Assembly: GCA_016935315.1 (NCBI GenBank)
Contig: JAFGRD010000037.1
Location: 29,155 to 93,154 of the forward strand
From: Pirellulales bacterium
Lineage (GTDB): Bacteria > Planctomycetota > Planctomycetia > Pirellulales > Thermoguttaceae
DNA: 64,000 nucleotides
Reading direction: 5' to 3'
Positions 36,773-45,384 of the stretch are shown here, one piece after another. A program made the translations under genes and the position numbers. Every line of letters starts with the position of its first letter. The stretch's first letter is position 1. The notes under the pieces are model-generated. The model did not search any database. It saw only the letters and a list, made by a program, of their open reading frames with translations, and was not told the DNA's origin.

Positions 36773-37714
36773 TCAGCGCACGCCGGAGGCAATTCGGCTC
36801 AGCAGGTCGATCTTGTCGGGGCCGATCTCGACGTGGAACACCTCGGCCATCACTTGCGTCCAGCCGTGGATGAAGTAGATCCAGCCGTCTTCCACCACGA
36901 GGTTGCCTGCTTCCTGCTGGACCCGGGCCTGTTCGAGAAACTTCAACTCGCCGCGGTAGTTGAAGTCCCACGCGACCCCCCGCTGCGGGAATCGGGCCCG
37001 GTCGGTGATCGGCGAGCCCGGGCGATCCTTGCCCAGGCCCGTGGCGTTGATCACCAGCGAGCACGGCGGCACCGACGCGAGCACCCGGTCGTTTTCGTCG
37101 AAGGTCGGGCAATGACGATACTGACACGGCACGCCGTAATCGAGCTGCCGGTGGATCCGCTGCATTTCCTCCAATCGCGGCTGCGAGCGATTCGTGACCA
37201 CCACCTTGGCCGGCCGGTTGTCGCCGTGGCGGGGATGCATCAGGTACATCGACACGGCCAGCGACGAGCCGCCTGCCCCGAAGACCAGGGCTTCCGCACG
37301 GGTTTGACGCCACCAATCGCCTGGAAGAAATGCTTCCAGTGCCAGGCCGCTGGAGATGGGGTCTTTGGCGTGGCCCCAGAGTTGCCCATCGCGCTTGGAG
37401 ATGGAGCTGACCTCGCCGAGGATTTGGGCGTGTTCATCCAGGGCGTCGAACATCGGCCGGGCGGCCGTCAGCAGATCGATTTTGTGCGTCGTCACCAGGG
37501 CTCCCAGCGAAAGCGGGTCGCCCTTGATGAACTCGACCACCCGGCGATAGTCGTCCTCGGGGGCGTGGATCTCCAGGTCGATTCCCTTCAAAACGGCGTC
37601 GAGCCCCAAGGCTTCCGCCCAACGGGGAAACACGTTCATGATCGAGGACCTGCCGGTCGTCACCCCGACGAAGTACATCGTGGGCTGCGTCGCTTCTTCG
37701 GGCAGAGAGATCAT
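36773..37714 (-). CDS. Shikimate/quinate dehydrogenase-family protein
   Basis: A 313-residue NAD(P)-dependent oxidoreductase of the AroE fold. Family landmarks: SSIMNVFPRWAEALG (23-37), the catalytic-lysine region LVTTHKID with K78, an Asp in AKDPISSG (D118) at the substrate-binding position, the Rossmann loop VFGAGGSS (about 144-151), and VINATGLGK. It is longer than AroE (about 270). Its position behind an FGGY kinase and a zinc alcohol dehydrogenase on the same strand argues for a catabolic dehydrogenase acting on a polyol or cyclitol-like compound rather than biosynthetic AroE; this is inference. The gap to the kinase stop is 66 bp. Confidence 0.8.
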   Translation of the reverse strand: MISLPEEATQPTMYFVGVTTGRSSIMNVFPRWAEALGLDAVLKGIDLEIHAPEDDYRRVVEFIKGDPLSLGALVTTHKIDLLTAARPMFDALDEHAQILGEVSSISKRDGQLWGHAKDPISSGLALEAFLPGDWWRQTRAEALVFGAGGSSLAVSMYLMHPRHGDNRPAKVVVTNRSQPRLEEMQRIHRQLDYGVPCQYRHCPTFDENDRVLASVPPCSLVINATGLGKDRPGSPITDRARFPQRGVAWDFNYRGELKFLEQARVQQEAGNLVVEDGWIYFIHGWTQVMAEVFHVEIGPDKIDLLSRIASGVR

Positions 37715-37780
37715 CGGGTTTCAGCTCCTGCTTTTGTCGTCGGAAGAGTGGGTTTGGCGTGCGAGGATCGGCCGGCGGCC

Positions 37781-39268
37781 TCACGTCTGCCAGAATCCCA
37801 GCATGTGGTCATAGACTCGCGAGAACTCTCTGAGCACGGCCTCGTATCGGCGGGCTCCCTCGGGCGTCGGCGGCACGGTCTTGGTGGCACTTCGCCGCTG
37901 GCAGGCCACCTCGCCTGGATCGCCAATCAGCCCCACCCCGGCCGCGCCCAGCAACGCGGCCCCCTTCAAGCCGGCTTCGGGTTCGCCCGACAGTTCCAAC
38001 GGCATTTGGAACACATCGGCCTTGATCTGGTTCATCAGTCCGTTCCGGGTGCCGCCGCCGACGCAAAGAACCCGATCCACGTCCACTCCGAGGCTGCGAA
38101 ACAGGGCCAGATCCAGCCCCGCCGCCAGCGCCACGCCTTCCATGGCCGCGCGGGCGAAATGGCCCGCGTGGTGGCGGAGCGTGATTCCCACGTAAGCTCC
38201 CCGGGCCGAGGCATTGTCCAAACGTCGCTCGCCGAGCATGTAGGGATAGAAGATCATCCCCTCGCTGCCCTCGGGCACCTTCGAGGCCATCGCGATCAGG
38301 GCGTCGTAAGAGACCTCGTCGTCGCGTGCCGATCCGATCAGGTCTTTGCACCACTTGACACTCAGCCCGCCCGTGTCGAGCAGCTTGAAGGGAATCCAGC
38401 CGTCGACCACATGGCGGAGGTTGAACACGGCCTGGTGAATCAGCGGCTTCGGCGTGTGCATGGCGAACAGCGTGCTGGTGCCGGTCACGTCGGAAGCGAT
38501 GCCTTCGCCGACGATCCCGAAGCCCAGCATGGAAACCGGGAAATCGCCGCCGCCGGCCACGACCGGTGTTCCCGCCGCCAAACCGGTCAGCTTCGACGCC
38601 TCTTCGGCCACCGTGCCGATGACGTCCCGTGAGCGGTGGACCGGCGCGAACAGTCCCAGATCCACGCCGAGCGTATCGGCCATCTTGGGGCAGTAGTCGT
38701 CCTGCCGCCAATCCCAAAGGAACGACCCGGAAGCCTCGCTGGGGTCGGTGGCGGCGGTGCCGGTGAGTCGGAAGTTGATGAAATCCTTCGGCACCAGGAA
38801 CCAGCGCGCCCGGTCGTAGGCCTCGGGCTGGTGCTCCTTGTACCAGAGGACTTTCAGGCCGGTCCACGAGGGGACGATCGGGTTGGCCGTGGTGGCCGCC
38901 AGCGTCGCTTCGTCGCGCGCCCGACGGAGCCGTTCGCATTGCGGTTGGCAGCGCTTGTCGCACCAGAGTTGGACCCACTCGGTCGTCACGCGGCCGTCCG
39001 GATCGATACCGACCATGCCGTGCATCTGACCGCACGTCGAGACGGCGGCGATCGAATCGGCGGGCGTTCCCGTCGCCGCAAGGACTTTCTGGACCGCCCG
39101 GCACGCCTCTTCCCACCAGGAGTCCGGGCGCTGCTGAGCCCAGCCGGGCTGTGGGCTGTCGACATCGTGCTTGATCTGCTCGATGCCGAGGATCTCACCG
39201 CCATGTGTGACGACCGCCGCCCGCACGCTCTGTGTGCCGACGTCCAAAGCGAGGATGTTCTTGGTCAT
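37781..39268 (-). CDS. FGGY-family carbohydrate kinase (xylulokinase-like)
   Basis: A 495-residue ATP-dependent sugar kinase. The N-terminal ATPase loop ILALDVGTQSVRAAVV (5-20), CGQMHGMVGID, TGTSTLFAMHT and the C-terminal signature GGGTRNGLMNQIKADVFQ are typical of the FGGY family and closest in style to xylulokinase. The substrate may be xylulose or another ketose. ATG 39268 is chosen because the family N-terminus begins there; a longer frame would translate repeat copy E. Upstream, copy E separates it from the alcohol dehydrogenase, so read-through may be modulated there. Confidence 0.87.
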   Translation of the reverse strand: MTKNILALDVGTQSVRAAVVTHGGEILGIEQIKHDVDSPQPGWAQQRPDSWWEEACRAVQKVLAATGTPADSIAAVSTCGQMHGMVGIDPDGRVTTEWVQLWCDKRCQPQCERLRRARDEATLAATTANPIVPSWTGLKVLWYKEHQPEAYDRARWFLVPKDFINFRLTGTAATDPSEASGSFLWDWRQDDYCPKMADTLGVDLGLFAPVHRSRDVIGTVAEEASKLTGLAAGTPVVAGGGDFPVSMLGFGIVGEGIASDVTGTSTLFAMHTPKPLIHQAVFNLRHVVDGWIPFKLLDTGGLSVKWCKDLIGSARDDEVSYDALIAMASKVPEGSEGMIFYPYMLGERRLDNASARGAYVGITLRHHAGHFARAAMEGVALAAGLDLALFRSLGVDVDRVLCVGGGTRNGLMNQIKADVFQMPLELSGEPEAGLKGAALLGAAGVGLIGDPGEVACQRRSATKTVPPTPEGARRYEAVLREFSRVYDHMLGFWQT

Positions 39269-39293
39269 GTCCTTGTTCCTGCCACGACGTTGG

Positions 39294-39393
39294 GTGGTGC
39301 ATGCACGGTCCATGCGCGAGAGCGATCGGCGGGAGCCCGTTGGTTCCGGTCTTCCGTTGGTCGGCCTGGATCCTTTTCGGGGCAATCATCAAT
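39294..39393 (-). repeat. Dispersed 100-bp hairpin repeat, copy E (inverted)
   Basis: The reverse complement of the orientation of copies A-C. Read on the minus strand it starts ATTGATGATTGCCCC and contains GATCCAGGCCGACCAACGG. The first bases of the element include the TGA stop (39391-39389) of the alcohol dehydrogenase. The second hairpin arm is more diverged than in the other copies. Confidence 0.75.
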
Positions 39394-40429
39394 CGTAGCG
39401 CAGCAGAGCCTTGACCACGCCCCCGTCGTGGACCGCCGCCAGCGCCTCGGCAATATGCTCCAGCGGGAATTCGTGCGTGATGAACTCGGCTGAGCGGACT
39501 TTCCCCTGGCGGATCCACTGGCAGAGCGGCTCCAAGGCGGTCTTTTCTCGGTATCGCGTGGGCCACTGGTGCATGTACAGGTTGAAGTTGTACGGCCCCT
39601 TGCCTTTGGCGAGCGTGATGCTCTGGTCGGCAATCACTCCGTAAATGCAGATCGAGCCGCCCATTCTGATCAGGGGCAGGGCCGCGTTGGCGATGGCCGG
39701 ATGGCCCACCGCGTCGATCACCGCATCCAGCGGCCTGCCGCGGGTCTCGGCCAGCTTGGGCAGCTCGGGCGAGTCGGGAGCCAGCACGGCGTCGGCCCCC
39801 ATGGCCAGCGCCCTCTCGCGCTTGTTGGGCAATGGATCGACCACACCGATGTAGCTGAGCCCGAGCAACTTGCCGAACTTCACAAAGCTCAATCCGACGG
39901 GCCCGGCCCCGAAGACCAGGATTTCGTCGCCCGGCTGCAGCTGGAAGTCGCCGAGGCCGCCATAGACCTCTCGCCAGGTGCAGAGCATGACGGCGTCTTC
40001 GACGGCGATGTCGGCGGGAACGGGACGCTGGATCTCGCAGACCTCGAACCAGCCGTGTTCCTGGTCGGCCACGCCGTCTTCCACCATGGCGTCGTGATCG
40101 TTGGCCAAGGTATACTCGCAGAATCCCCCCCACCCGCTGGAGTACCGGGAATCGTCAAACTCGAACAGCAGGCCCCCGATGGCTCGATCCCCGAGTCTGA
40201 AACCCCGGACCTTCTCCCCGGCCATGTCGACGATGCCGGCAGATTCGTGGCCCAGGACCAGCGGGTACTTGTCGACCCCCGGAAAGTGGCCAGCCACCAG
40301 TTTGCCGTCCGTGGCGTTGCACAGAGAGGCCGCCTCGGTTCTGACCCGAACCTGATAGGGGCCCGGCAACGGTTCCGGTAGCTCGACCAATTCGACCTTG
40401 CCCGGCTCGACGACGACGACGGCTCGCAT
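39389..40429 (-). CDS. Zinc-dependent alcohol dehydrogenase family protein
   Basis: A 346-residue medium-chain dehydrogenase. The catalytic zinc ligand C37 (SLCNATDGK) and H61-E62 (LGHESAG) are present, as is the Rossmann motif FGAGPVGL near residue 171. The four-cysteine structural zinc loop of many members is replaced by a cysteine-free stretch (LLFEFDDSRYSSGW), so this is a divergent sorbitol/threonine-dehydrogenase-like member. It is the first gene of the unit that continues with the FGGY kinase and the AroE-like protein, consistent with oxidation of a polyol to a ketose that is then phosphorylated; this is inference. ATG 40429 follows GAGGACAACACT. Confidence 0.87.
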   Translation of the reverse strand: MRAVVVVEPGKVELVELPEPLPGPYQVRVRTEAASLCNATDGKLVAGHFPGVDKYPLVLGHESAGIVDMAGEKVRGFRLGDRAIGGLLFEFDDSRYSSGWGGFCEYTLANDHDAMVEDGVADQEHGWFEVCEIQRPVPADIAVEDAVMLCTWREVYGGLGDFQLQPGDEILVFGAGPVGLSFVKFGKLLGLSYIGVVDPLPNKRERALAMGADAVLAPDSPELPKLAETRGRPLDAVIDAVGHPAIANAALPLIRMGGSICIYGVIADQSITLAKGKGPYNFNLYMHQWPTRYREKTALEPLCQWIRQGKVRSAEFITHEFPLEHIAEALAAVHDGGVVKALLRYD

Positions 40430-41056
40430 AGTGTTGTCCTCTTTCGGCTGGAACGCGCCGAGTTGCCGGCAACCGGCTGGCCAAAAACGATTCACTCAAC
40501 ACAACATTCGGTGCATTATTCAGTGGGTAGCCTGCCTCCACAAGGGGGCCGGCAACAGGTCAGCACGCCCCGGTTTGCACACGTCCGAGGGGTTGCGACT
40601 ACCGGCACGCTCCAAGTCTTCGAGGCAGAAACACCGATTGAGCAAGGATTTGCGCGCATTCTCCGGCCACGGGTCTTCTCCATCGGCGGCCCTTGCATGG
40701 CATCGTAACAAGTTTTTGGAAAAGGACTTGCATCGATCACCCGGGGGCCGTCCTTGGCCCGGTCTTCGCATAGACATTCTCAGGGCGATCAGTCGCCAGC
40801 CGAGCGGCACGGCACGCAGAACAACCCGGCGCGGTAGAATAATGCGCTGGCTGGGGTTGAAATCGGTGGCGATTCGGTCAAAATTATTAGATTCGCCTCC
40901 GCGCCGGAAGAGAATGACAGCAGCCCACGGCGTGCCCGGGAGCCGGACTGCTATCGCAACCATTTGATAGCAAAGCATTTAGGGCAATAGCAGGTGCGGT
41001 TGGTCCCTCGGGATCCGACGCACCAACAGACCAAGACGATTTCACTGGGGACGCCC
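40430..41056. other. Divergent intergenic region upstream of rplY
   Basis: No supported gene lies in these 627 bp; the open frames on both strands lack domains and ribosome-binding sites. An inverted repeat GCTATC (40950-40955) / GATAGC (40966-40971) lies 86 bp before the rplY start and could be an operator or leader hairpin. No convincing sigma70 promoter was found for either gene. Confidence 0.4.
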
Positions 41057-41683
41057 ATGGCAGAAGTACTGAACGTTACGTTTCGCGAGACCCGAGGCAA
41101 ACACAACGCCAAACGGTTGCGCAAGGCTGGGAGCATCCCGGGTGTGTTGTATGGCCACGGCGAGAAGAATGTATCTCTGGCCGTACCGGCCGATCAGCTC
41201 GACATGTTGGTGCATCACGGAAGCCGGCTGGTGAAGTTGGCGGGTGCCGTGAGCGAGTCGGCGTTTATCCGCGACGTGCAGTGGGATACTTGGGGAACGC
41301 ACGTGCTGCACGTCGATTTCACCCGAGTCTCGGAGGATGAGAAGGTCGAATTGCAGGTCAGCGTCGAATTGCGCGGGGAGGCGCCGGGCGTGCGACAGGG
41401 CGGGGTGGTCGAACAACTGATCCATGAAGTCCAACTCGAATGCCCGGCCGGGAAGATCCCTGAAAAGATCGTCGTCAGCGTCAACGACCTGGAACTCCAC
41501 GACTCGGTAACGGTCGCCGACCTGAAACTGCCCGCCGGGGCGGCCGTGCCGGGCGATCAGACGGTTGTGGTCGTGCAGTGCGTCGAGCCGGTCGAGATGC
41601 CCGAGTTGGAGGCCGCCGAAGCCGTGTCGGGCGAGCCTGAAGTCATTGGCGCGAAGGAGGAGGAAGACGCGGCGGGAGACTGA
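41057..41683 (+). CDS. rplY: 50S ribosomal protein L25 (Ctc/TL5 form)
   Basis: A 208-residue L25 of the long Ctc type that binds 5S rRNA. The N-terminal RNA-binding domain (about 1-92) has RETRGKHNAKRLRKAGSIPG and VLYGHGEKN, the L25 signature; the C-terminal beta domain (about 98-190) has the usual ELRGEAPGVRQGGVVEQ. A short acidic tail ends the protein. It leads the rplY-pth-rpsF-ssb-rplI cluster, all on one strand with gaps of 27-50 bp. Confidence 0.95.
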   Translation: MAEVLNVTFRETRGKHNAKRLRKAGSIPGVLYGHGEKNVSLAVPADQLDMLVHHGSRLVKLAGAVSESAFIRDVQWDTWGTHVLHVDFTRVSEDEKVELQVSVELRGEAPGVRQGGVVEQLIHEVQLECPAGKIPEKIVVSVNDLELHDSVTVADLKLPAGAAVPGDQTVVVVQCVEPVEMPELEAAEAVSGEPEVIGAKEEEDAAGD

Positions 41684-41733
41684 GACGGCAGCCGCCGATC
41701 ACAAGGGATTCCTTGTTTTGCGGGGAGCCGCCG

Positions 41734-42291
41734 ATGAAACTCGTGGTTGGGCTGGGCAATCCGCAGCGCCGGTACCAGGGGACCCGACACAACGTCGGCT
41801 TTGCCGTCTTGGGGGAGTTGGCCAAACGATTCGGCCTGGGAGTGGCCAAGGCGAAGTTCCACGGAGAAGTGGTGGAGGCAGACCTGGAAGGCCAGAAGGC
41901 CTTGCTGCTGAGTCCGTTGACGTATATGAACCGAAGCGGCGCCAGTGTCCAGGCGGCCAAGGGCTTCTACAAGATATCGGAGGAAGATCTGCTGATCGTG
42001 TGCGACGATTTGAATCTGCCCGTGGCCAAGCTGCGGTTTCGGGCCAAGGGATCGTCCGGCGGTCAGAAAGGGGTGGAAGACGTCATCCGCCAGTTGGGAA
42101 CCGAGAACTTCCCACGACTTCGAGTCGGCATTGGAACGCCGCCCGAAGGTTGGGACTGGGCCGACTACGTGCTCAGCAAGTTCGCGAAGGAGGAGATTCC
42201 GGAAATGGAGCAGGCGGTCCGCGAGGCGGCCGATGCCGTGGCCGTCTGGGTTCGCGAAGGTATCGGGTTCTGCATGAATCGATACAACTGA
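41734..42291 (+). CDS. pth: Peptidyl-tRNA hydrolase
   Basis: A 185-residue Pth that releases peptides from prematurely dropped peptidyl-tRNA. The family N-terminus MKLVVGLGNP and the catalytic H19 in GTRHNVGF are present, with N66 in MNRSG and D91 in VCDDLNLP. In place of the usual GGHNG it has GGQKG (109-113), so the residue equivalent to E. coli N114 appears to be Lys. It lies 50 bp after rplY, the common rplY-pth pairing. Confidence 0.95.
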   Translation: MKLVVGLGNPQRRYQGTRHNVGFAVLGELAKRFGLGVAKAKFHGEVVEADLEGQKALLLSPLTYMNRSGASVQAAKGFYKISEEDLLIVCDDLNLPVAKLRFRAKGSSGGQKGVEDVIRQLGTENFPRLRVGIGTPPEGWDWADYVLSKFAKEEIPEMEQAVREAADAVAVWVREGIGFCMNRYN

Positions 42292-42329
42292 AACATTAAT
42301 GAGAACAGCAGGTTACCAGGAGTGAAGCT

Positions 42330-42794
42330 TTGGCAGTCAACGTCTACGAAGGCATGTTCATTCTGGACTCGAACCGCTATGGGCGAGATGCCGAAGCGGT
42401 TTCCGGCCAGATTCCCCAGATGATCGAAAAGGCCGGCGGCGAGATCCTGGTCAGCCGGCTCTGGGAGGAAAGGCGACTGGCCTATGCGATCCAAGGGCAT
42501 CGCAAAGGAACCTACTGGCTGACCTACTTCCGCCTAGGCAGCGACCGGTTGGCCGACATCGAGCGACAGTGCCGTCTGAGCGACAGCATTCTTCGCGTGC
42601 TGTTCTTGAAGGTCGATCCGCGGATCGTCGACGCCCTGGTCGCGCATGCCCAGGCCGGTCCCACCTCGAGCCGGGCGGCCGAGGACGGCGAGACCGTCGC
42701 AGCAACCAGGACCAAGGCGGTCGCCGTGGCCGACAAGGACGATGCAAAGGACAATGCCGACGATCTCGGTTCGAACGACGACGAGAAGCCATAA
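42330..42794 (+). CDS. rpsF: 30S ribosomal protein S6
   Basis: A 154-residue S6. Residues 1-100 form the family domain (NVYEGMFILDSNRY, RLWEERRLAYAIQGHRKGTYWLTYF). The rest is a charged Asp/Lys/Ala tail longer than in most bacteria. The start is TTG (42330), supported by AGGAG 7 bp upstream and the family N-terminus AVNVYEGMF immediately after. It precedes ssb by 27 bp. Confidence 0.94.
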   Translation: MAVNVYEGMFILDSNRYGRDAEAVSGQIPQMIEKAGGEILVSRLWEERRLAYAIQGHRKGTYWLTYFRLGSDRLADIERQCRLSDSILRVLFLKVDPRIVDALVAHAQAGPTSSRAAEDGETVAATRTKAVAVADKDDAKDNADDLGSNDDEKP

Positions 42795-42821
42795 CGCGCG
42801 TGCAAAGCCCAGGAGTGAGCC

Positions 42822-43271
42822 ATGGCAAGTTACAATCGCGTGGTCTTGATGGGGAATCTCACGCACGACCCGGAGTTGCGCTACATTCCGAGCGGCACGG
42901 CCGTGACCGATGTCCGGTTGGCCGTGAACGACCGCGTGAAACGCAATAACGAATGGGTCGACGAGGCGACGTTCGTCGACATCACTCTTTGGGGCCGCAC
43001 GGCCGAAGTGGCCAGCGAATATCTCAGCAAGGGATCGCCCGTGCTGATCGAGGGCCGGCTGAAGCTCGATCAATGGGAGCAAGACGGCCAGAAGCGTTCG
43101 AAGCTGAAGGTGATCGGCGAACGCATGCAAATGCTCGGCAGTCGCGGCGGCGGGGGGGGCGAAGGAAGCCGGCCGCAGCAGCGGGATTCCCAATACAGCC
43201 AGGCAGCCCCGCCTGCAAACGACTACGGGCAGGGCCCACCGCAACCTCCCGACGACGACATCCCCTTCTGA
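42822..43271 (+). CDS. ssb: Single-stranded DNA-binding protein
   Basis: A 149-residue SSB. The OB-fold (1-105) begins [19 protein letters not shown] and contains [22 protein letters not shown] Gly/Gln/Pro-rich linker leads to the conserved acidic tip DDDIPF that recruits replication and repair partners. It lies between rpsF and rplI as in many bacteria. Confidence 0.96.
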   Translation: MASYNRVVLMGNLTHDPELRYIPSGTAVTDVRLAVNDRVKRNNEWVDEATFVDITLWGRTAEVASEYLSKGSPVLIEGRLKLDQWEQDGQKRSKLKVIGERMQMLGSRGGGGGEGSRPQQRDSQYSQAAPPANDYGQGPPQPPDDDIPF

Positions 43272-43316
43272 CCATCCGTCATTCGATACAACAGAGCAGT
43301 TACGGGTTCCAGTTTG

Positions 43317-43862
43317 ATGACCAAGACAAAAAACCAGAAGAAGCGCAAAGTCCCTCATCGCAGCAAGCGGCTCCCCAGGGGCTCGCACGGCGGCATCGAG
43401 CTGTTGCTGATCCAGTCCGTCGAGCACCTCGGCCGGCAAGGCGACGTCGTGGATGTTCGCCCGGGCTACGCCAACAACTACCTCCTGCCTCAGGGTCTGG
43501 CGACCATCGCGACCGGGCATCACAAGCGGATGGTCGAGAAGCACCGAGCCCAGTTGGAGGCGATTGAACGGGCCCGATTGGCCGATCTGCACGCCTTCGC
43601 CGCGACGCTGGGACGCCAGAGCATCACCATCGAGGCCAACGCCAACGACGAAGGCCACCTGTATGGTTCGGTCGGCGCCGCCGAGATCGTCAACGCCCTG
43701 AAACGCAACAACATCCACATCGCTCAGGACCAGGTTCGGCTGGCGGGGCCCTTGAAGGAACTGGGGCTCTACACCGTCAAGATCCACGTGGGCCACGAAA
43801 TCGACGGCGAAATCAAGGTGTGGGTCGTCCCGTCGGTGAGCGAAGACGACAGCAAGAACTGA
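43317..43862 (+). CDS. rplI: 50S ribosomal protein L9 with basic N-terminal extension
   Basis: A 181-residue L9. The standard N-terminal domain begins only at about residue 28 (IELLLIQSVEHLGRQGDVVD, then RPGYANNYLLPQG); before it is a Lys/Arg-rich extension (MTKTKNQKKRKVPHRSKRLP). The C-terminal domain follows a helical linker. An in-frame TTG sits directly before the ATG; ATG 43317 is preferred. In many bacteria rpsR lies between ssb and rplI, but only 45 bp separate them here, so S18 is encoded elsewhere. A terminator follows at 43878-43917. Confidence 0.94.
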   Translation: MTKTKNQKKRKVPHRSKRLPRGSHGGIELLLIQSVEHLGRQGDVVDVRPGYANNYLLPQGLATIATGHHKRMVEKHRAQLEAIERARLADLHAFAATLGRQSITIEANANDEGHLYGSVGAAEIVNALKRNNIHIAQDQVRLAGPLKELGLYTVKIHVGHEIDGEIKVWVVPSVSEDDSKN

Positions 43863-43877
43863 CACCGCGCCGCGCGG

Positions 43878-43917
43878 AAGCCGTGCCGACCAGTTCGCGC
43901 CGGGGCGGCCTTTTTTT
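43878..43917 (+). terminator. Intrinsic terminator of the rplY-rplI operon
   Basis: AAGCCGTGCC pairs imperfectly with GGGGCGGCC, and the stem is followed by seven T (43911-43917). It lies 16 bp after the rplI stop. Confidence 0.6.
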
Positions 43918-43955
43918 CACGGGCAGCGTCGCGCCGGCGGCGCCCCGGGCATGCG

Positions 43956-45185
43956 TCACGCTTTGGGCAACATCCGGCCCAGCGTCGCCGCCAGATACTC
44001 GTGCTGAGCCTCGCTGTTGTACGCCTGGGACGAGATCCGCAACAGCCTCTGCGGTGCCGAGGGCCAATGATAGACCGGCACCTCGATGCCCCATTGCTCC
44101 AACAGGGCAGTCTGTAGAGGGTGCGTGGCGGTCGGCGTGGTCTGCGTGTCCAGCGCGGGGGGAAACTCGGCGTCGTCGGGCAAGCGCAGCGCGGCCAGAG
44201 AGCCGACCATCGACTCGCTGCAGCAAGGCACCAGCCCGAGCGCGCCGCAAAGCAGCCGACGCCCCGACAGTGCCAGCTCTCGGTTCCTGCGCATCAGGGC
44301 CTCCAATCCGCCGTCGATCAGCCCGTCGAGAAACCGGATGGCCTCGGCCACGCACAGCCACGGCGTCGGATCGTCAGTGCCGTTGAAGTCGAACGCGTCT
44401 TGGAAGCGGTTGTATCCCTTGCGCGGCGTATTGAAGCCGTGGCTGATCACGACCGGTTGGACTCCCGGTTGACGGTCGGGGCGCACGTGCAGAAACGCGG
44501 CTCCCTTCGGGGCGCAGAGCCACTTGTGGCAATTGCCCGCGTAGTAGGCAGCCCCAATCCGCGCCAGGTCCAACGGAACCATGCCCGGCCCGTGGGCGCC
44601 GTCGACCAGCGTGTCGACACGGCGTTTCGCCAGTTCGCCGACCAGTTCCGCGATTGGAAAGACGACTCCCGTCGGGCTGGTGATGTGGTCGAGCACGGCC
44701 AGTCGGGTCCGGTCGGTGACGCAGGCGACAATCGACTCCACGACCTGGCCGGCTGACTGGATCGGCAGCGGCAGCGACGCCGTGACCACCTTGGCTTCCG
44801 CCCGCCGTGCCACGAAATCGACCGCGTTGTAACAGGCGTTGTAGCCGTGGTCGGTCACCAGGATTTCGTCGTCCGGTTCCAGCCGCAAAGACCGCAGCAC
44901 GCTGTTGACACCGGCGGTAGCGTTTCGCACGAAGACCAGGTCGGCCGGATCGACTCCGACCAACCCGGCCAGCGTCTGCCGCGACTCGTCCAGCAGTGGC
45001 TGCATCTGGCGCGTGAAGAACCGCACCGGCTCCTGCTCCATCTGGTCGCGGAGTGCTCGCTGTCGCTGGAGCACGGCCCGGGGGCAGGCCCCGAACGAAC
45101 CGTGGTTGAGCATGGCCACGGCCGGGTCCAGCATCCAATGCCCGGCCAGCGACGATGCCGGGGGTCTTGCCTGTTGCGGTTGCAT
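43956..45185 (-). CDS. Class V aminotransferase (isopenicillin-N-epimerase-like)
   Basis: A 409-residue PLP enzyme of the class V aminotransferase/cysteine desulfurase fold. The N-terminus MLNHGSFGACPRAVL resembles isopenicillin-N epimerase-like members. The PLP-binding Asp lies in TLVDGAHGPG, and the Schiff-base lysine is K221 in GNCHKWLCAPKG. The reaction could be epimerisation, lyase or desulfurase activity; it cannot be set from sequence. ATG 45185 is preferred over a TTG at 45212, although neither has a strong ribosome-binding site. It converges on the rplI operon; repeat copy C lies between it and the kinase stop. Confidence 0.87.
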   Translation of the reverse strand: MQPQQARPPASSLAGHWMLDPAVAMLNHGSFGACPRAVLQRQRALRDQMEQEPVRFFTRQMQPLLDESRQTLAGLVGVDPADLVFVRNATAGVNSVLRSLRLEPDDEILVTDHGYNACYNAVDFVARRAEAKVVTASLPLPIQSAGQVVESIVACVTDRTRLAVLDHITSPTGVVFPIAELVGELAKRRVDTLVDGAHGPGMVPLDLARIGAAYYAGNCHKWLCAPKGAAFLHVRPDRQPGVQPVVISHGFNTPRKGYNRFQDAFDFNGTDDPTPWLCVAEAIRFLDGLIDGGLEALMRRNRELALSGRRLLCGALGLVPCCSESMVGSLAALRLPDDAEFPPALDTQTTPTATHPLQTALLEQWGIEVPVYHWPSAPQRLLRISSQAYNSEAQHEYLAATLGRMLPKA

Positions 45186-45265
45186 CCGTCCATTCTGACG
45201 TCCCGGCGGCAAAGGTCAAGCCGGTGCCGCGGTCGAAACCACCGGACCGTTCTTGCCCTGTCCTG

Positions 45266-45365
45266 ACTGATGTCTGCGTTGCGAATGATCCAAGCCGACC
45301 AGCGGGAGGCCGGCAGAATCGGGCTCCCGTTGGTCGCCCTCGTGCATTGACTGTGCAAGCGTCAA
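45266..45365 (+). repeat. Dispersed 100-bp hairpin repeat, copy C
   Basis: Same orientation and length as copies A and B. The stem GACCAGCGGGAG/CTCCCGTTGGTC pairs over 12 positions with one G-T wobble. It ends 19 bp beyond the kinase stop (45385), on the kinase gene's 3' side. Confidence 0.8.
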
Positions 45366-45384
45366 CAACGGCGGAAGAATCGCA

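Noticed and set aside
40398..40978. Open frames in both directions between the dehydrogenase and rplY
   Set aside because: No ribosome-binding site, domain or consistent coding bias; treated as intergenic.
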